Of a stretch of 5,622 nt of DNA, positions 1-4,333 are shown in pieces; within the stretch, counting starts at the first letter, position 1; every line of letters begins with the position of its first letter. A program made the position numbers and the translations under genes. This DNA comes from Kiritimatiellia bacterium (lineage in GTDB: Bacteria; Verrucomicrobiota; Kiritimatiellia; SLAD01). Location of the stretch: the NCBI GenBank assembly GCA_007127595.1, contig SKZA01000392.1:1-5622 (forward strand), written 5' to 3'. The notes under the pieces were generated by a model. It was not told the DNA's origin. It saw only the letters and a list, made by a program, of their open reading frames with translations, and ran no database searches.

Positions 1-2
1 AT

Positions 3-1943
3 GACGGCTCAACCGGAACCGGTGAGCCGGCGGCGTCGGTAACGGTACAGGTCAATTACGGCCTGTTCGATGTGGACCTGGGCGATACGGGTGTTGGGAT
101 GGAGCCGATTTCTCCGATGGCGTTTCACCAGGCGCCATTGTATCTGCGTACGTGGTTTTCGACGAACGACGTAGACTATGAACTGCTGGAGCCGGACACA
201 CGGCTGAACCCCTTGAGCTTCGCCGACTTCGACACGGCGGCGTTGATTGTCGTTGAGCCTTCCGGGCGCGGCGATTTCCTGTTCATTCAGGATGCGTTGG
301 ACTATGCAGCGGAACACGTCGGGTTTTCCACGATCCTGTTAATGCCCGGCCATTACATGCTCGATGCGCCGCTCGCATTTCCGACCAACCGCTTCATCCG
401 GCTCGTTGGCGCGGGCGAACGCGGCGCGGCGAGCATCGAAAGAGCGGACGGCGCGGCGTTGCATCTTCATTCGGCAGTGATCGAGAATCTCACCGTGCGG
501 GGCCATCCCGCCATCGCGCCGAATACGGCGGTGAGCGGCGCCGACTACATGTTTATTGTGCGCCGTTCCAATCTTGAGCGCGCGGGCGCGGGCAGCGGGC
601 CGGCTGTACAGGTCACGGACGAGGCGCATGTTGTTCTGGAAGATGTCATTGTGCGCAATGAAGTTGGAGGGGCGGGCCTGCGTATGGGAGAGGTCGCGCA
701 CGTTCGTATCGTCGGGTCCAGGTTGGAGAGTCCGGTCAGTGGCGGCACGGCGATCAGCGTTGATTCGGGCGCCGGGTTCCTGGACGTCCAGCAAAGCGTT
801 CTGACCGCCTTTGATAACTATGCCATCCTTGCCGATGACTGGGATGGGGCTATTCGGGTTTCGGATTCCGATTTGCGCGGCGGTATTGCAACGGGGAATA
901 CGGAAGACCTGCACCTCGTGCTACGGAATTCGCAGGTGCGGGCTCATCTGGGGACCGTGGCGGTCCTAGTTGCCGGACGAGGCTTTGTGGATGTCGCCGG
1001 CTGCGATCTGACGGGCGAAGACGCGTCCGTCGTGGCCGCACAGTTGGGCGAGGTCGCGATGGGCGGCATGCAGGTGAACATTCGCGATTCGTCGCTGCGG
1101 GGAATGTCGGTCGGCCAGCCGGCGGTCAGTTTGATCAGTGCGGATGAGAACGACGCGTGGCGGATTACGTGTACGATTCGAAACAGCTCCGTCGCCGGTT
1201 TGGAAACCGGCATATCCATTTGGAACAGCCAACTCAATGTGCTCCATTCATCCGTATCGGCCGAGACCGGGATTTGGTCGGCGCAGTCCGGCGAAGTGCG
1301 ATTGGCACATGCCATGGTGGATGCCGAGTTGTTCGGCGTATCGGCATCCAATTCCATCGTTGAGGCGACCCACAGCCTTATCTCGGCGGAAGGCGAAGCG
1401 GACGGCGCCGGCCTCTGGATTGTCGGCGAGAGTGAATACACGCTGCAATACACCGAGGTCGCGGCGAACGGAGATAACGGCATCGGGATACTCGCCAATC
1501 TGGAAGAGGGGGAGGGCCTGAATTTGTTGGCCCATTCCTTGGTCAGCGGCGAAGCCGTGGGCCTTTATGCGCGAGGCGGCGAACATGTTTTGTTGCACAG
1601 CACCGTCATTGCGGAGGAAGGCGTGGCGATGATTCTCGAAGAGCCGCAAACCTCGGCGCTGGTGAATCGATCCACCCTGATCACCGTGGACCCGGACTCC
1701 GAGCCGCCGGTCATCCGATTGACGGCGACGACCGACGATGCGCCCGGGCTGCAAGTGATCGCATCTACTTTGTTATCCATGTCCGACTTGGAGCCGGATA
1801 CCATCGATATCGCCGGCGCATTGACCGGCGCGGATATCGTCCTGGTGCAATCGGTCTTGTCACACGGCTTGGACATGGACGATATCACCATCATCCCTGC
1901 GGACGACACCACGCTGCCCTTCGGCAACGTCATCCTGCCTTAA
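3..1943 (+). CDS. Beta-helix (pectin-lyase-like fold) surface protein, 5'-truncated by the window edge
   Basis: The frame is open from the left edge (first full codon at position 3) to TAA at 1941-1943, giving 646 visible residues; the true start lies upstream. The GTG at 72 has no Shine-Dalgarno and sits inside coherent protein, so I do not use it. Residues about 10-65 ('YGLFDVDLG', then 'PLYLRTWF') resemble the N-terminal module of many PVC secreted proteins, usually 'GLFxVxLG...F...YLxI'. From about residue 85 a right-handed beta-helix begins: 'DFLFIQDALDYA' and 'TILLMPGHY' match the IQxALDxA/PGxY entry of pectin-lyase-fold proteins. The rest consists of imperfect rungs of about 20-25 residues with a recurring 'xHSxVSAExGI' pattern, clearest at residues 390-560. 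No catalytic residues of a polysaccharide lyase or hydrolase were identified, so an adhesin or structural role is as likely as an enzyme. No membrane anchor is seen at the C-terminus ('PFGNVILP'). It is the first visible gene of a likely three-gene operon. Confidence 0.85.
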   Translation, partial: DGSTGTGEPAASVTVQVNYGLFDVDLGDTGVGMEPISPMAFHQAPLYLRTWFSTNDVDYELLEPDTRLNPLSFADFDTAALIVVEPSGRGDFLFIQDALDYAAEHVGFSTILLMPGHYMLDAPLAFPTNRFIRLVGAGERGAASIERADGAALHLHSAVIENLTVRGHPAIAPNTAVSGADYMFIVRRSNLERAGAGSGPAVQVTDEAHVVLEDVIVRNEVGGAGLRMGEVAHVRIVGSRLESPVSGGTAISVDSGAGFLDVQQSVLTAFDNYAILADDWDGAIRVSDSDLRGGIATGNTEDLHLVLRNSQVRAHLGTVAVLVAGRGFVDVAGCDLTGEDASVVAAQLGEVAMGGMQVNIRDSSLRGMSVGQPAVSLISADENDAWRITCTIRNSSVAGLETGISIWNSQLNVLHSSVSAETGIWSAQSGEVRLAHAMVDAELFGVSASNSIVEATHSLISAEGEADGAGLWIVGESEYTLQYTEVAANGDNGIGILANLEEGEGLNLLAHSLVSGEAVGLYARGGEHVLLHSTVIAEEGVAMILEEPQTSALVNRSTLITVDPDSEPPVIRLTATTDDAPGLQVIASTLLSMSDLEPDTIDIAGALTGADIVLVQSVLSHGLDMDDITIIPADDTTLPFGNVILP

Positions 1944-1945
1944 AT

Positions 1946-2623
1946 ATGAAGCGCAATTCGTTCATTACTGCTTTGTTGTGTGCCGCTGTCGCGTGGGCCG
2001 CAAGCTTGTCGGCATACGGCGCCGGGCAATCCAGCGACACGTTTCAGATCGTCGCGGACGTGCGCGCGCAGCATCGTCCCGGGATCGCGGTCGGTTCCAC
2101 GCGCGCCTTGGCCTCCGTTTCGGTGGGCCAACGGTCGGTGGTCGGTCGGCATGCGAGCGCGACGTTCGACATCCCGCACGGTTACCAAGCCACGACGGAA
2201 GGCTTCGACTCCGACGGCGACGGGGTGCCGGATCATCTCGATCCAGACACCAACGGGAACGGCATTCCCGATCATCTCGATCCGAATCCGTACGACTTCT
2301 CGGGCAACGGCATTCCGAACGTCCTCGATCCGGACACGGATGGCGACGGCTATACGGACTGGCAGGAATGGTTGTCCGGCACCGACCCGTTCGATCCCTC
2401 GGACTACCTGCGTTGGCTGGAAATCGACAAAACCGGCGACGTCGTACATGTGAAGTGGCGGTCAAAGGAGAATCAGACGTACATCATCGAACGGACGCCG
2501 ATGCTCGCGCCCACCCCGGCGTGGACGAACGCCGTCAGCCCGGTCGTCGCTACCGGCACGGTCATGTCCGTCACCGATACAAACGTAACCGAACAATTCA
2601 TCTATCGGGTCTGGATCCCGTGA
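1946..2623 (+). CDS. Secreted protein with thrombospondin type 3-like calcium-binding repeats
   Basis: 225 residues. Residues 1-26 form a Sec signal peptide: KR at positions 2-3, a hydrophobic core 'ALLCAAVAWAA' and small residues near 'SAYGA'. Residues about 28-86 resemble the 'SVGQ...VG...S.....GY...TEGF' module seen in PVC surface proteins. Residues 88-148 are an Asp/Gly/Pro-rich block with 'DSDGDGVPDHLDPDTNGNG', two further 'GIPxxLDP' copies and 'DTDGDGYTDWQEWLSGTDP'. This is the pattern of thrombospondin type 3 repeats, which bind calcium and act as rigid spacers. The C-terminal ~70 residues ('TYIIERT', 'PAWTNAV', 'IYRVWIP') look like the beta-sandwich tail common in Verrucomicrobia-type secreted proteins. 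The ATG lies 2 bases after the upstream stop with no purine-rich ribosome site, so translation is probably coupled to the beta-helix gene. No enzymatic motif is visible; the role is probably structural or adhesive. Confidence 0.85.
   Translation: MKRNSFITALLCAAVAWAASLSAYGAGQSSDTFQIVADVRAQHRPGIAVGSTRALASVSVGQRSVVGRHASATFDIPHGYQATTEGFDSDGDGVPDHLDPDTNGNGIPDHLDPNPYDFSGNGIPNVLDPDTDGDGYTDWQEWLSGTDPFDPSDYLRWLEIDKTGDVVHVKWRSKENQTYIIERTPMLAPTPAWTNAVSPVVATGTVMSVTDTNVTEQFIYRVWIP
2225..2332 (+). repeat. DNA-level repeats encoding the 'xPxxLDP' units
   Basis: Three related 21-base segments begin at 2225, 2264 and 2312 (spacings 39 and 48). They share a core close to 'GATCATCTCGATCC': the first two copies are nearly identical there and the third is more diverged. 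They encode V/I-P-D/N-x-x-L-D-P in the calcium-binding block. The nucleotide similarity suggests recent internal duplication, or homogenisation, of the repeat unit. Confidence 0.7.
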
Positions 2624-2627
2624 GGAA

Positions 2628-2635
2628 GAGGGGAG
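2628..2635 (+). promoter_or_regulatory. Ribosome binding site of the SGNH-like hydrolase gene
   Basis: GAGGGGAG lies 8 bases before the ATG at 2644. It is the only strong purine-rich site near the reading frame's coherent protein. It therefore fixes the start at 2644, although the frame stays open upstream to about 1978. Confidence 0.75.
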
Positions 2636-2643
2636 TTTGCTTT

Positions 2644-3951
2644 ATGTCCGTAAAAAGTCCTGTTTGGAAAGCGGTTGTCCTCGGCGTGGCCTTGCTGTCG
2701 TTCGGCCCGACGGTCCAGGCCCAGGACTTGAAGGCGTTCTATATCGGACACAGCTTGAGCGATCAAATTGCCGAGATGGTCAAATCGCTCACCGACGATG
2801 CGGGAGAAACGACCTTTGACTGGGCGTACCAGTCGATTCCCGGCGCTTCGCTGCAGTGGCAATGGGGGCGAATGGCCGAGGAGGATTACACCGCGTTCCC
2901 ACCGCATATCTACCCGTTCTACGATCCAACGAACGGCTTGCCCGCGGGCGATTTCGACGTGTTGGTGATGGTCGATTCCGTCCCGCGCCATTGGACAGAG
3001 TGGGGCATCGAGACGACCTATCATTACGCGAGCCTGTTCCTCGATTACGCCCAAACCAACAGCCCGGGCATTCGGGTGTACCTGTACGAGCCCTGGCACT
3101 GCATCCTTAGCGGCACGCCGACCGGCTGCGACTGGGACATCGATTCCAGTCCCTGGCGCCAGCGATTAATCGATGACCTGCCCATGTGGGAAAGCGCGGT
3201 TGATTATCTCAACACGCATATGGCGCCGACCCATCCGGTGCGGCTCATTCCCGGAGGGCAGGGCTTGGCCCGCTTATACGACGCGATAGCGGCGGACGAA
3301 GTGCCCGGCATTACATCCATAGAGGACTTATTCGACGATGACATTCATTTGACGGATGTCGGCAAATACTACATCGCGTGTATTCACTACGCCGCCTTGC
3401 ACGATCAAAGTCCGGTTGGCCTGACGAACCAACTCCAGAATACGTGGGGCGGCGACTTTGATCCGGCGCCCACACCGGAACAGGCGGCGGTGTTTCAGGC
3501 GTTGGCGTGGGAGACGGTCACTGAATATCGTGCGCGCGCCGGTTATCTCTCGTGGAGGACGAACCATTTCGACTTGGCCGAGATTGAAGCGGGCGCGGCC
3601 GATCCGGACGCTGATCCGCACGAAACCGGCATCCCGAACTGGCTGCATTATCTTTTCGGCGATGCGCCCGGCACGCCGTCGGCCGTCTGGAAACCGATGT
3701 CGCTTGAATGGGATGGGGCGGCGCCGCTTCTGCAGTTCCTCGTGCGACGCGATGCGCCGGAAACCATGTGGTGGGTTGAGACCCGCACCAACCTGCAACA
3801 TGGCGCGTGGCTGCGGGACGAGGTGCGTTTACCCGTCGCGGTCGAGGCGCATGACGCGGAATTCGATGCGGTCACCGTCGAGGATACCGACCCTCCGGAC
3901 CCAGCGGCGTTCTATCGGCTACTGGGCCGCGGACCGTTTGACTGGGAGTAG
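2644..3951 (+). CDS. Secreted SGNH/GDSL-like hydrolase with C-terminal PVC-type module
   Basis: 435 residues. Residues 1-26 are a signal peptide (hydrophobic 'AVVLGVALLSF', cleavage after 'VQA'). The N-terminal domain has the SGNH layout. Block I is 'FYIGHSL' with candidate nucleophile Ser37 in GHSL, where GDSL is usual. A block II-like Gly67 lies in 'IPGASL'. The C-terminal Asp-x-x-His motif is Asp232/His235 in 'DDDIHLTDVGKYY'. The canonical block III GxND is not visible; that place holds 'VMVDSVPRHW' (108-117), followed by 'VYLYEPWHCI' (145-154). Family knowledge suggests an esterase or deacetylase acting on esters, such as acetylated glycans; the substrate is unknown. Residues about 300-342 contain 'FDLAEIEAGAADPDAD' and 'GIPNWLHYLFGDAP', a degenerate form of the 'DxDGDGIPNLLEYALG' linker. 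Residues 343-435 look like the matching beta-sandwich tail ('WWVETRTNLQHGAW...FYRLL'), probably for surface attachment or sorting. The gene follows the repeat protein by 20 bases. Without block III Asn, activity is not certain. Confidence 0.8.
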   Translation: MSVKSPVWKAVVLGVALLSFGPTVQAQDLKAFYIGHSLSDQIAEMVKSLTDDAGETTFDWAYQSIPGASLQWQWGRMAEEDYTAFPPHIYPFYDPTNGLPAGDFDVLVMVDSVPRHWTEWGIETTYHYASLFLDYAQTNSPGIRVYLYEPWHCILSGTPTGCDWDIDSSPWRQRLIDDLPMWESAVDYLNTHMAPTHPVRLIPGGQGLARLYDAIAADEVPGITSIEDLFDDDIHLTDVGKYYIACIHYAALHDQSPVGLTNQLQNTWGGDFDPAPTPEQAAVFQALAWETVTEYRARAGYLSWRTNHFDLAEIEAGAADPDADPHETGIPNWLHYLFGDAPGTPSAVWKPMSLEWDGAAPLLQFLVRRDAPETMWWVETRTNLQHGAWLRDEVRLPVAVEAHDAEFDAVTVEDTDPPDPAAFYRLLGRGPFDWE

Positions 3952-4014
3952 ATGAGGTGGAGAGTCTTCCCGCTAACTGCCCACTCTTACTCGCATACAC
4001 TTAACCGATCCGCC
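3952..4014. other. Junction segment between the SGNH-like gene and the ABC remnant
   Basis: These 63 bases fill the space between the stop of the hydrolase gene and the point where ABC ATPase homology ends. I see no gene and no terminator (no GC stem followed by a T run). There are also no recognisable insertion-sequence ends and no target duplication. It probably marks an old deletion or insertion boundary. Confidence 0.4.
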
Positions 4015-4128
4015 GACGGAGACGAAAGCGGCCTCGTCGATACGCGCCGTGACGTCACACAGGGCCGCCACCTCCACGTCGCCCGTGCGATAGGTCTTGG
4101 TTAATTCCCTGATATCGATCAGCGACAT
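3973..4128 (-). pseudogene. Truncated 5' remnant of a LolD/MacB-type ABC transporter ATPase
   Basis: Read on the minus strand from ATG at 4128-4126 to TAG at 3975-3973, the frame gives 51 residues. The first 38, 'MSLIDIRELTKTYRTGDVEV' followed by 'AALCDVTARIDEAAFVSV', closely match the start of LolD/MacB-family ATP-binding subunits (usually 'LTKTYxxGxxEVxALxxVSLxIxEGEFVAIMGPSGSGKST'). Homology stops at about 4015, exactly before the Walker A loop; the next 13 residues ('GGSVKCMRVRVGS') are unrelated and the frame ends. No Walker A, signature or Walker B motif can exist, so the product cannot be an ATPase. 'ALCDV' and 'DEAAF', where ALRDV and DEGEF are usual, suggest drift after inactivation. 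The remainder of the gene is not in the 45 bases before the SGNH-like gene's stop. An upstream in-frame ATG at 4185 has no supporting site and adds non-homologous residues. Confidence 0.75.
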
Positions 4129-4134
4129 TCCGCG

Positions 4135-4140
4135 CACCTT
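4135..4140 (-). promoter_or_regulatory. Shine-Dalgarno of the ABC ATPase remnant
   Basis: On the minus strand AAGGTG lies 6 bases upstream of the ATG at 4128. Its survival shows that 4128 was the genuine start of the original ATPase, and that the 5' end is intact while the 3' part is lost. Confidence 0.55.
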
Positions 4141-4227
4141 CCGTTCATTGCACTTTCCCATACAACGTCCGGGATGGCAATTCATTGCATGATCCGCTCA
4201 TCGCGGAAGAAAAAATCGGGATAAGGC

Positions 4228-4256
4228 TTGACGCGGTGGTTAAATTAAGATAAAGT
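4228..4256 (+). promoter_or_regulatory. Sigma-70-type promoter for the NirK-like multicopper oxidase
   Basis: TTGACG (4228-4233, 5 of 6 matches to the -35 consensus) is followed after exactly 17 bases by TAAAGT (4251-4256, 4 of 6 matches to the -10). It sits in an AT-rich patch in an otherwise GC-rich window. Transcription would begin near 4263, leaving a leader of about 70 bases before the ATG at 4334. Assigned from sequence match and position only. Confidence 0.55.
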
Positions 4257-4268
4257 TGTCTTAAATAA
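4241..4268 (+). promoter_or_regulatory. Imperfect palindrome over the -10 element, candidate operator
   Basis: TTAAGA (4245-4250) and TCTTAA (4259-4264) are perfect inverted arms around an 8-base centre. Across 4241-4268, 10 of 14 symmetric positions pair. The element covers the -10 and the predicted start site, the classic place for a repressor. The AT-rich arms and size are loosely like sites of Rrf2-family regulators (NsrR, IscR type), but I cannot assign a regulator and none is encoded in the window. Confidence 0.4.
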
Positions 4269-4321
4269 GTCGGATTGGACATTGGACATGGCCGATTGGG
4301 AGGTCGATTAAGCACCCTTAA

Positions 4322-4328
4322 GGGAGGT
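4322..4328 (+). promoter_or_regulatory. Ribosome binding site of the NirK-like gene, partly inside a palindrome
   Basis: GGGAGGT ends 5 bases before the ATG at 4334 and decides this start over the in-frame ATG at 4376. Its first three bases are also the right arm of the perfect 10-base palindrome CCCTTAAGGG (4315-4324). Confidence 0.75.
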
Positions 4329-4333
4329 AGCAC

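Noticed and set aside
1..42. ATG at the first base as a start for the left-hand gene
   Set aside because: That frame reaches a TAA at 40-42 after 13 codons; the coherent beta-helix frame is the one starting at position 3 and is open at the edge.
1248..1754. Long minus-strand open frame inside the beta-helix gene
   Set aside because: Arg/Gln-rich antisense shadow with no domain pattern; the GC-rich plus-strand gene explains it.
1978..2643. Long upstream extension of the SGNH-like reading frame
   Set aside because: It overlaps the repeat-protein gene in another frame and translates to Arg-rich shadow sequence. The signal peptide and ribosome site place the start at 2644.
3956..3972. Possible terminator after the SGNH-like gene (GGAGAGTCTTCC)
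   Set aside because: The arms mispair at the centre, leave no loop and are not followed by a T run, so it does not make an intrinsic terminator.
4274..4287. Tandem duplicate of ATTGGAC in the leader of the copper oxidase gene
   Set aside because: Two seven-base copies are easily due to chance or slippage; no symmetry or position suggests a regulator site.
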